DNA from: Chrysaora quinquecirrha
Lineage: Eukaryota; Cnidaria; Scyphozoa; Semaeostomeae; Pelagiidae
Assembly: GCA_014526335.1 (NCBI GenBank)
Contig: JACTAT010000147.1
Location: forward strand, 312,896-376,895
Direction of reading: 5' to 3'
Length of the DNA stretch: 64,000 nucleotides
The translations under genes and the position numbers were made by a program. This document shows positions 46,130 through 58,260 of this stretch, in pieces (the first letter of the stretch is position 1; each line of letters begins with the position of its first letter). The notes below the pieces were generated by a model. That model did no database searches, had not been told where the DNA came from, and was given only the letters and a program-made list of their open reading frames with translations.

Positions 46130-47316
46130 TTTTTCAGATGTTTGATGTACTCTTTTGTGATTTGATATTCCTATCTTCTAATGTCTGGTTGTTCCAGAAT
46201 TTGGCCCCTCTAACTATTATTGCTCGTTCACCTAAACGTTTATGCGTTTTAGGTACTTTGTATAGATCATTGTGTCTTGTGGGGTAAGAATGTATTGTAG
46301 AATTTGCTTGAAAGAAATTATGGAATACCTCTGGGAGATTATCAGCACTTTTCGCTCATACTGATCTTTAACTTTCAACGTTTCAAAGTCCTTGTGTTTT
46401 TTATTTGTAGATGTTAATTTGTTTTTGAATTGAAGAATTTTCAGTATACGATTTTGGTGAACTTGCAGACGGTTTAGGAGTTTAGTAGAAGTATCCCCGT
46501 AAACTTCAAGGGCATAGTCAATCTTTGATTGTATGAAGGCATTGTATAAAGATTTTAAACATTTCTTCGGAAGCAGGTGACGTATTGTTTTGAAGATAGA
46601 AGCATATTTGATAATATTTGTGCCTACTTGATTAACGTGCTTTTCCCATGTAAGCGTTTCGTCCATAGGTTAAGCCTAAGTATTTCACAGCATTAGATCT
46701 TTTAATTTCTTCACCTATTCTTACTCTCGATGCATCTGTGAAAGATTTTTTACCTGGAGAGAAGACTGAATATACAGTTTTGTCGATACTCAGTTTCAAT
46801 TTATTAGAAAGTAGCCAGATACTTAGTTTGTCAAGTTCAGTGTTTGTCTCAGCAGTTAGTTGATCAATATTTTGTCCTGACGAAAAGATGGTTGTATCAT
46901 CAGCAAAGTCTTGGTTTTAGTTTCGTAGCATTTACTATATCATTTATATATATTGTAAAGAGTATAGGACCAAGCACGGATCCTTGTGGTATCCCTGTGG
47001 TGATGTTGCCGAACTTGGATTGTGTCTTGTTTACGAAAGTATATTGTTGCCTTTTAGTAAGGTAACTAGTGAACCATTTGTTGGAGATCCCTCTAAAGCC
47101 GTAATGCTTGAGTTTTTGAATTAGAATCTGGTGATCTATGGTATCGAAAGCTTTTTTGAGGTCAAGAAAGACGCCAATTACAAAGTTACCTTTATCAAGG
47201 TTATTGTAAAGTTCATTTAGAGCTTCAGTTAACGCTAGGACAGTAGAATTGTTTTCTCTAAATTCGCAAAAAACTACTAAAAGTGTATAGTTAAGGACAA
47301 TTTTGGACAAAAGGTC
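46130..47316 (-). pseudogene. 5'-truncated LINE, RT to C-terminus
   Basis: Reading from 47316 downwards: FRENNSTVLALTEALNEL, GVFLDLKKAFDTIDH with the first Asp, GFRGISNKWFTSYL, TGIPQGSVLGPILFTIYIND, then in a shifted frame near 46900 FADDTTIF, the active site as FADD. Next come LDKLSIWLLSNKLKLS and KYLGL, then the frame 46666-46232 with MDETLTWEKHVNQV, LYNAFIQSKIDYALEVYG and LQVHQNRILKIL, ending in a WNNQTL-like motif near 46190. The endonuclease is absent, consistent with 5' truncation on insertion. Confidence 0.88.
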
Positions 47317-47499
47317 TTGGAAAGTATTCAGAAATTGTGGATTGTAATCATCTTATTGCTCGTGTTGCAATACTTTATCATTCCTTCGCTTTCATTCCTT
47401 CGCTTCGTTGTCATTGTTAGAATTGTTGTTGTTGCTTTGCATATACAGTTTTGTCTCTTTACTTGTCGAGCTTTCAAGGGCTCTTGCTGGTGCTGGGCT

Positions 47500-47620
47500 T
47501 TAAAGCCTCATGTGATCCCTAAGTAACGTAGCTGATGATAGAGAAGAATTTAAAAATGAAACGAGATTTACCTGTAAGGTAAAGTGTAATTGTAATTCTT
47601 CTCTGCCATCAGCAGGAACA
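47500..47620. repeat. Dispersed 44 bp motif, second site, with hairpin
   Basis: ctcatgtgatccctaagtaac and gctgatgatagagaagaattt form the reverse complement of 40765-40830. Downstream, aattcttctctgccatcagc (47596-47615) forms a near-perfect inverted partner, leaving a ~45 bp loop. Possibly two facing element ends. Confidence 0.6.
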
Positions 47621-47809
47621 AAGCGATCAAATCACTTCCTTATTCAAGCTTTTCTTTTTCTCCCGACCCTGTGTGATCCCTTCTAGTCCAGCAACCTCTT
47701 GCGTTAAAGGATGGGTTTGCCGTGCCTGCATGCTTGCATCTCGTGTGATCCTGCAATTCGTTAAATTCTTAAATTTTTCACTAATTTTAATTTCAATATC
47801 AATATACAA

Positions 47810-47985
47810 TTATATGACCTTAAGATTTAGATTAAGAAAAGATTTAAATTAAGATTAAGAATAAGATTAAGATTAAGATTGACATAAAGATTAAGTTTTG
47901 ATACGACTGAGGTTGATTATTAATGAAAATTATGAGTAAAAATAAAAGTAATTGTCGGTGTCAGTTTAAATTTTCATTAAGATTA
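47810..47985 (+). repeat. Family A purine-rich block
   Basis: aagattaag words followed by ctgaggttgattat and gtgtcagtttaaa, shared in order with 52500-52600. It ends where the next LINE starts. Confidence 0.65.
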
Positions 47986-48375
47986 ATTTGGTGTTTTTTA
48001 ATATAGAAGAAACTGAGAACAGTGACATAAACTCTGAAGACTTGATAAAGGATGTAATCAAAACAAAAATGGGGGTAATAGAGGAGGTTAGTTTTGAAAG
48101 ACTTCATCGGATGGGGCAAAAATATAACGCAGAAGGAGAAAGAAGGGTTTGCCCTATTGTCTTTAAATTTTCGAGTTTTAAGCAAAAAGAAAAAGTGAAG
48201 TTTGCGGCCAAGAATTTGGCTAATAATAACATCGGTGTTTCCGAACAATTTCCATGAGAAATTGGAGATAAAAGATAATTGCTTTTGCCAATATTCAAAA
48301 GAACGAAAAGAGAAGGAAGGCAGGTAAGAGTAAATGTTGACAAGCTCTATATTGATAATCAGTTGGGGTGTTAAA
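47985..48375 (+). pseudogene. LINE-C ORF1 fragment
   Basis: The frame 47988-48257 holds FERLHRMGQKYNAEGERRVC, PIVFKFSSFKQKEKVKFAAK and NIGVSEQFP; after one stop come FKRTKREGRQVRVNVDKLYI. This matches the RRM and C-terminal RNA-binding layout of L1-type ORF1 proteins (ExxHRxG ... RPIIxKFxxFKxxExV ... EDFP). Confidence 0.72.
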
Positions 48376-48429
48376 TGAGAGAGAAGAAAGATTTGCCGTC
48401 AACGGAAACGCAGTAGTGGAGTTAAAAAT

Positions 48430-49310
48430 CAAAAGGTTCGAATTTTGTGTATAAATGTTTATGGATTAAGAAGTAAGACAAGAATCCCAGAGTTTTTAAG
48501 CAAAATTCAAGAATACGATACTATTACTTTTGTAGAATCAAAAACTGATGATTATGATGACTTTAATTTGCCGGGTTTTAAATTTACGCATATAAGAAAT
48601 AGAAAAAGAGAAAAAGAATAACATCAGGAGGAATTTTTGTTGGGGTCAATGACAGAGTTAGCAACTCTTTTATAGCAGCTGTGAAATTTGACACTGAAAC
48701 AGTTGTATAGTTAGAAAAGAAAAAAAAGATTTTGGAGTCTGCAAAGAGAATAGCAATAGAGATTGTGTATATTCCTCCAATAGGGTCACCTTATTTTGAC
48801 AATGCTAGCTGTAATAATCTAGAAAAAGGTGTATCTAAACTAAAAGAACAGGGTTACAGTATATCGCTGGTCGGAGATTTTTATGCAAAAACACAAACAG
48901 TAAGTGATTCTATAGAATTTGACGATGAAATTTTAAGTGAAATTGGATTTGAGTCGGATGACTTCTCTAATGAAACAAAAGAAAGTTTGAAGGCATTGTG
49001 TGAATAAAAAATCCCGACAGCAAGGTTTTCGCAAGATAAAAACAAAAAACTCACCCGGTGACAGGTTAATTGATTTGTGTAGGATTAGTGATATATTTAA
49101 ATGAATGGTCGAATAGGAAAGGATAAAGAGGTGAGGAAAGCTGCATGCCAAGACAAAACACTTATTGACTACGCAATCGGAAGCTCAGATTATGTTTTAT
49201 GTGCCTGTAGTGATTTTTGCATTGATGATTTCAATCCTCTGTTCTCTGATGTGCATTGTGCTATTGCAATTTCATTTGATAAACACTCGACCATGAACAG
49301 GAATAAAAAT
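48430..49310 (+). pseudogene. LINE-C endonuclease
   Basis: Segments in several frames: RILCINVYGLRSKTRIPEFL, ITFVESKTDDYDDF with the Glu motif, GGIFVGVNDRVSN, then the frame 48732-49007 with EIVYIPPIGSPY and LVGDFYAKT (GDFNA-like, Asn lost to Tyr), and 49101-49403 with MNGRIGKD, LIDYAIGSSDYV and NPLFSDVHCAI (SDxH kept). Frequent frameshifts; non-functional. Confidence 0.8.
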
Positions 49311-50677
49311 ACTGATAACTGTGTGATAAAGAGAAATGAATCAAGTGATGTACCTGATAAAAGATTAAATCTGTATCATGACTGGTCAGAAGAAAATATT
49401 TAAACCTTTAATGATAACATAAGTAACGATGATCGAATGGTACTACAAAGTGTGCTAAGTAGCTTTAAAAGTAATAACATTGGTTCCAAAAAAAGAAATG
49501 AAACTAATTAATTCGTCTTTTAATACATTAAACAAAATTATATGTAAAAGTGCTAGCAAAACATTTAAGGAAAAGGGACAACGAAATACCGATAAGAATA
49601 AGAATGATAAATCTTGGTCTGGTAAAGTCTGTAGAAATAAGCGAAGACAATTCATGAAATCAAGAAATTAAAGACTGAAAACAGATACATCAAGAAGTTC
49701 AATGGTTCTTTCAACAAATTGAACTATAAATTAAGAAACCTGAAAACGAGACACCCACATCAATTTTGGTCAATGATTAGAGACAAGAGAAAAGAACCTC
49801 TTAAAGATGTAACCAAAAATGCGCTATTTGAACATTTCAAAAATCTCAGTCAGGGTCGAGATGTAAATAATGAAATCAATGCAAAAATTGAACCTTTTAG
49901 AGAGTCTAATTCTGTTTTAGATGATTTGTTTAATGAAAATAAAGTAAAATATATTATCTCTCAGCTCAAAAATAACACATCGCCGGGCTTAGATGACAAA
50001 CGAATGAATATCTTAAGTATAGTAGTGAGAAAATGATAAGTATAATAACACAAATTTTCAATATAGTTCTAAAGGCTGAATTTTTCCCAGATTCGCGGCT
50101 TATAGGTATAATAAAACCGATTTATAAGAATTAAGGATCGAAATCAGAAGCCAACAATTACAGAGGCATAACGCTAGTGAGCTGCTTAGTCAAGGTATTT
50201 ACAGGTTTGTTTAACAAAAGAAAATCAAGCAGGCTTTCGGAATGGTTATTCTACTGCCGATCACATATTTAACTTGAATTTAATAATAAATTTTTTCTTT
50301 GCTAGTGGCAAAAAACTTTATTGTGAACTTTTGACTACGAAAAGGCATTGGAGACAGTATGGAGAAAAGTTCTTTGGCTGAAATTAATAAATAATGGGGT
50401 AAGGGGTAAATGTTTCAATGTGATAGTAAATATGTATTATAATATCAAATCAACGATCGAAAAAGATAGTGAATTTAGTGAAATTTTCCCATGTAATATA
50501 GGCATAAGGCAAAGAGAAAACTTGGCCCCTCTTTTATTTGCAATTTTTCTTAATAATATGGAAAATTCATTCCAAAACCTGAACACAGGCTTAGATTTTG
50601 AAAAAGGACAAAGAATTTTAAAGCTGCATACATTACTCTATGCAGATGACACTGTATTACTTGCTGATTCACCCTAA
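49310..50677 (+). pseudogene. LINE-C reverse transcriptase
   Basis: Frame 49719-50036 has HPHQFWSMIRDKRKEP, LFEHFKNLSQ and IISQLKNNTSPGLDDKRMNI. Broken pieces follow (LIGIIKPIYKN, NNYRGITLVSCLVKVFT). Frame 50348-50677 contains ETVWRKVLWLKLINNGV (the Asp of the DYEKAFD motif lies just upstream), GIRQRENLAPLLFAIFLNNM, where the usual QGE Gly is Arg, and LLYADDTVLLADSP, the intact YADD site. Confidence 0.85.
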
Positions 50678-50699
50678 AATTTGCATAGGTGATTAGATA

Positions 50700-51800
50700 T
50701 TTTAGGTAAGTATAGTAATTATGAAAACTAAAGTTAATGTTGGTAAAACAAAAATAATGATTTTTTCAAAAAATGGTCGCAGCAAAGGGTTGATTTTACA
50801 TAATGATGAGAAAATTGATATTGTAATAGAATTTTAGTATCTTGGTATCATTTTTAAAAGTAATGGACGTTTTGTTAGTCTGAAAAAACTATCAAAAACC
50901 AGGCAAACAAGGCCATGAGATATTTAATTTCGAGAGCTAGAGCTACTGATATGCCTATAGACTTACAATGAAAGATGTTTGACTCGTTAGTTTTGCCAAT
51001 ATTAACCTATGGAGCAGAGGTTTGGGGTTTCGAAAAATTAAATGTTATTGATCAATTGGAATTACAATTTTACAAACTAATAATGAATCTTCAAAAATCA
51101 ACACCAAGTTATATTGTATATAATGAACTAGGACGTTTTCCTGTTTAAATAAGAATAAAATCAAGAATGGTTAATTTCTGGAGTAAAATTTTGACTGGTA
51201 GACAAGATAAACTTGTGTATAGATTGTATGAAATATCTTGGCACAAATGGGAAAATATCGGTTGGACATAATCAATTAAAAATTATTTGATCATACTTGT
51301 TAGTCAATAATTTGGAACTATCATTTTGTAAATAATAGTAGAAATTTAAGTAGTATTATCGAAAATAATCTTAAAGAGCAGTTTCTTCAACAATGGAATT
51401 CCAAAAGGGAGATGTTGAATAAGGGTAGAATGTACTTGAGTATTAAACAAGATTTTGCAATGGAAGAATATCTGCGTGTTCTACCCGCAATTTTATCGGG
51501 GTATTCATGCTGGTTAAGAACTGCAAAATTAAACTTTTGGTTGAGACAGGAAGATTGAATAAAATTGACTACGACTTCCATAGATGTGATAGCTGTACCT
51601 CAAATGAGATCGGTGATGAGTACCACACTCTTAAAATGTTCTGCATTTACGAATATTAGAGATACCTTTATTCCAAAATATTTCTCTAAGTACCCTTCCA
51701 AATTAAAATTTCAAATTCGGATGACCAAAACTGGGGATAAATAACTTTGAGCCAATATTGCAGAAATAATAAGAGAAAATTTCAACTATAGAAAAACTAC
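50700..51800 (+). pseudogene. LINE-C C-terminal domain
   Basis: MFDSLVLPILTYGAEVWGFE, QLELQFYKLIMNLQKSTPSY, IVYNELGRFPV and VNFWSKILTGRQDKL, then near 51545 a Cys/His end (DFHRCDSCTSNEIGDEYH, a CxxC...H arrangement). This is the usual C-terminal part of the family, with several stops. Confidence 0.75.
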
Positions 51801-51991
51801 TTGTCACCTGTAAAAAAACGCAATATATTTAACTGTTGCAGTTTATGTTGTTGCTGTTGCTGCTATGTTACATTTATATTGGAATATTTTAGCTCTTACT
51901 GTTCATACTTTAGTTGTTATGTTATTATATGGATATCTTTAAACTTTTTTTTGTCACGTTTGTGATTCTATATCATTTTTTAATTCTATAT

Positions 51992-52012
51992 CATACCCCA
52001 ACTGGGGGTATG
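51992..52012 (+). other. LINE-C 3' hairpin
   Basis: catacccc pairs with ggggtatg across a five-base loop, 25 bp before the atg-repeat tail. A hairpin just upstream of a short repeat tail is the kind of structure LINE RTs recognise at the RNA 3' end. Confidence 0.7.
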
Positions 52013-52053
52013 AGTAAAGTTTTATGTAAATTGTTATGATGATGATGATGATG

Positions 52054-52440
52054 ACTAGAGGATTGATCTCCTTCTCCTTGAATACAGTTGAGGTTTTGGT
52101 TAGTAGCATGTGCCCTACTAAGGTATTGATTAATGACCTTTTCTATGGTGTTAGCAGGAAATGAATTATTGCGTAAAACGAAATTGAGTCTTTTGATTTC
52201 CTCGTGAAATCAAATCCAAGTAATGTTGATCTTATATGTATGGTCTACTGATGTACGGACTAGGCCCATTTTATAAGAAGAAGGGTAAAAACTAAAATAA
52301 TTACTCAATAAGCCAGTATTAGTCTATTTATGATATACCAGAAGTTGTTGCAGAACGAGTATCAATGAGACAACTTAAAGGGGGTTTATGGTCATTCTCT
52401 TTCTCCATCGTGAACCTGATGTGATTGCGAACAAATTTAA
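52054..52440 (-). pseudogene. PLE RT C-terminal fragment (family B)
   Basis: Reading downwards from 52440: FTMEKENDHKPP and then, in shifting frames, FYPSSYKMGLVRTSVDHTYK, EIKRLNFVLRNNSFPANTIE and KVINQYLSRAHATNQN. These match the region after YVDD in the PLE at 22740-23830 and 34340-34667. Neither the active site nor GIY-YIG is present. Confidence 0.78.
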
Positions 52441-53480
52441 GAAACTTAATGAAGGTTAAGATTTCAATTAAGATGAAGAATAAAATCTAAATTTACATTA
52501 AGATTATGTTGCAATTGGACTGAGGTTGATTATAAATGTAGATTAAGAGTAAAAAAAGAATTCATCATCAGTGTCAGTTTAAACTTTGATTAAGATTAAG
52601 ATTAACATTGAGATTAAGTAGGCGTTAAAATAAGGTCAAGTCAAAGATTAACATTACATCAACATTAAGATTATGATTGAAATTAAGATTACAAGCAAAA
52701 TTAAGATTGAGATTAAGATTCATATTCAAATTCAGATACAAATCAAGATTAAGATCCAACCAAAGTTGAAGACTAAGATTAAGAATAACACTAATATTAA
52801 GATAAAGAACAGGATCAAGGTTTCAGATTAAGGTCCTGATTAAAATCATGATTCAGATTGAAAGAAATCATAGAACAGCTTTAGATGGAGGTTCTTACTG
52901 GTGGAGTCTATCAGAGGCAGTGGTCCTCGGAAGGAAGTGGTCTGAGACGTGCAAAGGCTAGTCTGTATATACAAAAATAGGAGCAGTGATGGAAACCGAT
53001 TTTTTGTTGGCAGTTTTTCTGACTTCTGCTTTGCTTGGACAACTGTGGGGTAGGCCTGTCAACACCCTTTTGTTTTTTGTGAAAGGCTGCGAATAGAGCA
53101 AAGGAAAATGACTTTAGACCAAAAAGAGGTAGGGGACAGGAGTGATAGAAAGGAACATGAAATGAATTTTATAAAGAGCTTAAATGCACAGTCTACTTGA
53201 GGTGGAGGTCCTTGAGATGGAGGTCTTTGCAAGGCAGTCGTCAGAGAAGGGCAAAGGCTAATCTCTTATACCGAATGCGTGGATAATTGGATTATTGCTC
53301 TTTTTGTCCCAGGAAGTTCGGAGAGGCTGTGCACGCTTTTGATGTGCTATTTTTGCAAGATTCTGCCACCCATGGTCTAGGCGGGCTAGGTTTGATTCAT
53401 TTTCCAGTATCTTCTGCAAATGCTGGGGTAAATGGGGCTAACCCTTCTTTTTTGTGTTGCGTCACTGCTGCTACTTGAAA
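52440..53480 (+). repeat. Diverged family A copy
   Basis: Carries the aagattaag block, then gaggcagtggtcctcgg and gcaaaggctagtctgtatata (like 1870-1930), a second, internally duplicated version at 53200-53270, and tgctggggtaaatggggctaacccttctttt at 53415-53450 matching 2079-2105. It ends before module 1, so no Pol III boxes remain. Confidence 0.78.
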
Positions 53481-54945
53481 CAATTGCCTGGTATGAACGT
53501 ATTTCAATCACACTCAAAATTGATTTCCATTTTTGACCTTTTCATTTACTAACAAGGTTTTCTTATGAAATGATTAAAAATTAGAATTTATTTGCCAGCT
53601 CTAGATAAAAAATGATGGGTTTTCGTATTTGGTGTAGCCAACTGGAAATAATTTATTTGTTTCTCTTGCAACTTCCTTGGGCTGTTGACAGTTGGATAAC
53701 ACCTTGCAAGAGTACAACAATGTAAGCAGGCTGTGACCCTTGCAATGACTTCCACCTTCTTGGCAAATAATTTCTTTGTATTGACAGAAGCTGTGTTGAG
53801 GCATTTGTAGTACTTTGTGCATTGTTTTCCTTTCATAAACAAAATTAAATTACATTACATTACTGACTGCAGATCACTGTGAGCATGCAGGTACGTATTG
53901 GGAAAATGGAAATAATGACAGGAAAACTGTTGCTCAGCAGCAATGTTTGTGTTGCTACACTACATGTGTGTCCTTGCATTTGCCTTCCTCTCTCTCTGAT
54001 TGTGTTTAAACATATTTTACTTTAGAATTGGATACTGAGAAATAAATAATGAAGTTCTGAAAATTGTTGTTTTTTTAAAAAATTCTATTAATTCAAAAAA
54101 TTGCATGTTTTATTTACTGGCACCCCTATTTGCTTGATATGGCGTGTGCCAAACTTTTGGTTTTTGTTTGGCCTTAAGTTTGTAAATGACCTAAACATTA
54201 TAATATATTTTTCTTAAATTAATTCATTTACTTAAGTTCATTTACTTAAAGTATGTTATTTAGTCGATGAGTAGATTCCTAAGCATTTTATCTTTTACAT
54301 AGGCTTACCAGATAAAAATCAACTACTAAAGTGAAAGACACAGAAACACCCTTACAGAAGAAAAATAAAATGTTCGAAATGTAAAAAAAGAAATCTACAA
54401 GAACAACTTTTGGAAGCATAACGCTACTGCTCATAATGCAAAGGCTATTGCATTAGAAATCGTTTCCCCATCGCAAGAAACAAGGTGATTACTCTTTTAA
54501 CATTTATACTGTGTTATTATTGAGAAAATATTTTGCACACTTTTAAATATGAAACCATTCAACAAGAAACTTACCATTAAAACATTCAAAAAATGCAAAA
54601 AACTGTTAGTGATAAATTATGTGCACATAATGCTCATAATTATGCTTGAATTATTACGTCAAAAATTGAGAAAGCGATTTCATAGTGAAAAATAATGAAT
54701 TTTTCATGGAGAAATAAAAAACCCCTACCACTACCAGTGAAATTTGTTAAACATTATTGAAAATAAAAAAAAAAACTTTCACTAACTTTTTGGAAAATTT
54801 TATTCTGCAACTTTCCCACCCAAATGTCGATTTTGTTGAAATATTTAATCATGAATTTAAAGTAATTATATGCCTTCAAAGAAAAACAGTCAAGCAATGA
54901 ATACAGATTTGGTACAAGTGTCTACTCCTGAGGAGTCCTCTTGTA
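53481..54945. other. Non-coding stretch
   Basis: No recognisable gene. Minus-strand frames near 53600-53840 overlap each other and look accidental. A ttacattacatta run lies at 53850-53863. Confidence 0.5.
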
Positions 54946-55189
54946 GGCAACAGTGCATTTTTTAAGGATTTGTCACTGGTGGGGCATTTGAAAAAAGGGC
55001 ACTTTATCTACAGATTAAAAAGCTATCAACGGAACTCTAAAAATTTTGCTACAGACAGTAGAACAAAACGGCTTTATACTAATTTACTAGGTATTAATAT
55101 TTGCTACAATTTGCTACAACTAAAATTGTCCATCTTTTCTGAAAAACTTTGTTATAAACTGACATTGTCTGTAAGTTTGAAGGTCTGGC

Positions 55190-57292
55190 TCCTGGTATCT
55201 TCAGTCCTTTGCAGCAAGAAAGTCTGCAACTGCAGCTCTTGTGTCGTAATATGCCGTTCCAATGCCATTCAAAGCAATGGATAACCGATAATTAATGGTT
55301 TCATCTGTTATTGATGATCTTGAGTCACTGGCCACGATATTGTGGTGTGAGACAATGCGCTCTGTTTGCATCGAATGCGGTGATAAACTCATGATTGCAG
55401 CAAAAACTTTCTTTACAATCCCAGTTGCTATTGCTATCAGCTTACGCAAGCTAACTGAGAGATTAGAGCCAACATCGCTTCCTTCTGGAAGAAACTCTAC
55501 ATCTTTGATTTTATCCCATTGCTCGCAACTCTTATCAGCAAATTTACTCTCATTGCCAGGCAACAGGCGTTTTACGAAGGAAATCCCTGCTTTTACAAAC
55601 ACAGGCAGTGAATTGGCATTCACAAGTAGCTTAATATCTTCCAATATTTGTTCTTGTTCTGTATGTAGATGTCTTTCTAGAAATTCAGATGCAACTTTTT
55701 CTGTAAACATGTAAAGATTTCAAGAATGTCTCCCATAAGAGAAGTAAGCCAAATATGCTTTTTGTCCCAAGTCTTCAGAAAACCACTTGCTTCTTCCTTT
55801 TCGTTGCAGTCCCCATGTCCTTTCAATTCATTCCACACTTCCTTTCATGCACTAATATTAGAAAGTATGGCCTCAATGCGTTGGAGAAAGTGCTCTGCGA
55901 ATCTCACCTCATGATGTCTGGGAAATTGCTTTACATCTTGCTTTGCTTGTTTCAGCATCTTTGTTTTCACTGTCAACGTCCGAAAGTATGTAGCGACTCC
56001 AATGAGCGACGATTTCCATATTTTCAACTCCGCCACTGTTTCAATAATAGACTCTATAGCAAGGTCAGACCGATGGGCACAGCACCAGAACGTGAGAATA
56101 TGTCTGTTGCATTGATCACTTAGAAGTTTCCAGAGTCCCGAATTGCAACCAGTGTTCGCAGACTCTCCATCTGTGAGTACCCATTAACTTCTTCTCATTC
56201 CCCTCACATACATGCAAAGATTTGTTAACTGCTTCCAATTAACCAAGAGAGCCCCTTTCTTCAGGGGAATGCATAATCATGAATTTTGTCCATTATTCAC
56301 CATTCGGCATAACAATACAACAGCTTACAAACTTGTGATCCCGCATATGCTTGCTAACACTGCCATCAATCTGTATACTGAAAGTTACACACTTGCCGTA
56401 CAGTTCCTTTGCTTTCTTTAGATCAACTGTGTATATTGACAACAACATCTCTTGGTAGTAGACCGGATCTCTGTAGTGTAAGTCTGCCTGGACTGTGTCT
56501 GGTCCTTCATCAGTGACAAGTGCAACAAGTCTTTCTGCAGCAATTTGTGTAAGAGATCGAGCTGGCCAAGAGTGCCCAGAAATTGTCTCCAAAAGACAAT
56601 CATTGTAGACATCGTAAGCCATCTTAATTAAAAAGTGCACAAAATCAGGTTTCTGTTTCGTTAGGCATCTCAACCATGGATGGTTGAAATTTTTTTCGTC
56701 CCAGGCAGATTCCAACTGTTGTTGCCTTATTGCTGCTTTATGTGCTGAAGATTGTAGGTGGTCAACAATCAACTCGAGTCTTTCTTCCCCATCTCCTCTA
56801 ACTCCTTGTGCAATAGCAACTAACCCATTCTTTGAAAACTTTTTTGCTTCAGCTTCATACTCGTTACATATATTGCAACATACATGGATATGCTTACTTC
56901 CATTTTTTACGGCTCCAAATTTATGTCATTCAGAGAATTGTGCTATAATGCTTGACAAACTCAGCTTAACTCCATGATAATAATGACTTGAAACACAAAC
57001 ACCACTTGTAAAATTGTCATTTTTCGGATCTTTGTCATTTTCATCCAGAGCAATAACCTCCTCCTGTACGTTGATAGGGTTTGTCTCATTGTAGGATTCT
57101 TGGACTAAATTATCGTGATCCGAACAAGTAGAGTTGATATTGGCTTCAGGCCTAGGCCCACTGGGTACTTTCAATCTACCCTCATCCTGGCTTGTCTTGT
57201 TGTTGTTTAAAAGATGTGATTTTGCTGCACTTGCTCGCAATCCTCTGTGCCTCTTCCTTCTTCCTTTTCTCGTTCCTTGCAGCCCTAGGCAT
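55190..57292 (-). pseudogene. hAT transposase, KIAA1586-like
   Basis: Start at the ATG at 57290-57292 (MPRAARNEKRKKEEAQRIA), with a frameshift near 57240. A zinc-finger-like region follows (CCNICNEYEAEAKK ... LQSSAHKAA, giving C, C, H spacing), then PWLRCLTKQKPDFVHFLIKM, ITDEGPDT-like text, and FSIQIDGSVSKHMRDHKFVS, the first catalytic Asp region of hAT enzymes. The middle part is split by shifts (CCAHRSDLAIESIIETVAEL; FRTLTVKTKMLKQ; HHEVRFAEHFLQRI). The last frame, 55710-55201, ends SMQTERIVSHHNIVASDSRS, the hAT dimerisation region. The layout resembles the hAT-derived protein KIAA1586. Confidence 0.8.
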
Positions 57293-57299
57293 CTTGTTT

Positions 57300-58260
57300 C
57301 TTTACATCATAATGTGAGACTAGAAGAGGAATTCCCAATGAATTTGAAACATGATTCTCCAATATCCAACCTCGTGAGTGAAAGGGGAATCCCCTGCAGA
57401 AGCAGCAGTTCAAGAAAAATAAATTTGATATTTATCTTTTATCCAGAAATATCAAAAGTAAGGAATTACAAGAAAATTCACTGAATAAAGGGCATTAAAG
57501 TGGTGGGGACAAAATGTTCCACTGGTGGGGCAATTGGAGGGGCTGGTGGAAAATTGCCCCACCTGTTTGTATGTTAAAAATTGCCCTGGTAGGCAAGCAA
57601 AAGTTATTGAAACAACCCCGGGGGCACCATCTTTTGAAGACATTTTACAATTTGCTTCTAACACAGATTTTGACTCTGAAGATGATTGCAGCGCCATATC
57701 TGCATATGAGACACGGTTGCTATCAGTGGAAATACATAATTTTTTGAAAAGAACCTTGAAATTTAAAAAGCCATGTTATATTCTTAATTTTTCGTTTCTC
57801 ACTCTTAATGAATTTACTGTTATTAAAACAATTTTATTTTTGAATTCTATCAATTTTGTTAAGTTTTTGGATGATTTCACTTCGTTATTACCCAATATAG
57901 GAAAAGTTGATGCTCAGTTTTCAGATGAAGAGCTTGACAACCTTAATATAGAACTATTTTCAAGAAGGCATTGGAAGAATATTGTAAATAGGCATTCAAC
58001 TATATTTGTAACGACATTTTACGACACTGTAAAACTGTTAAGGCTTTACTTTACTTTAATTTAACTTTATAGCAACAGGACTCTAATGATAACAGTGCTT
58101 TTTGTACTAATAGATTATCCAGTATAAAAATTCGATTTATCATTATTATTATTATTATTATAACAAAAGTAATGCAGAGAAAGTGAAATGCCTCAAATGC
58201 ACAGACAATAAACTAGAAGCCCTATTGAAATATATCCATTGTTGTTAAGATATACTTGAT
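57300..58260. other. hAT flank and unrecognised frame
   Basis: A G-rich segment (ggtggggacaaaa, ctggtggggcaattggagg) lies at 57500-57560; cactggtggggca also occurs at 54980, the other side of the hAT. A 179-codon plus frame at 57525-58064 has no family I recognise. An att microsatellite lies at 58141-58160. Confidence 0.4.

Larger units (their letters stand above)
47985..52053 (+). mobile_element. LINE with RRM-type ORF1 (LINE-C)
   Basis: A ~4 kb decayed non-LTR element: ORF1 (47985-48375), endonuclease (48430-49290), RT (49700-50677) and C-terminal domain (50700-51780). It ends with a hairpin (51992-52012) and an (atg) tail at 52036-52053. It differs from the CR1/L2-like elements in RT motifs and in the form of ORF1. 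Confidence 0.83.

Noticed and set aside
47528..47550. Second hammerhead core (ctgatga)
   Set aside because: A CUGAUGA match is present, but no GAAA follows at the right place and no stem I or stem III can be formed.
55295..56421. Plus-strand ORFs of up to 139 codons
   Set aside because: They are antisense shadows of the minus-strand hAT transposase.
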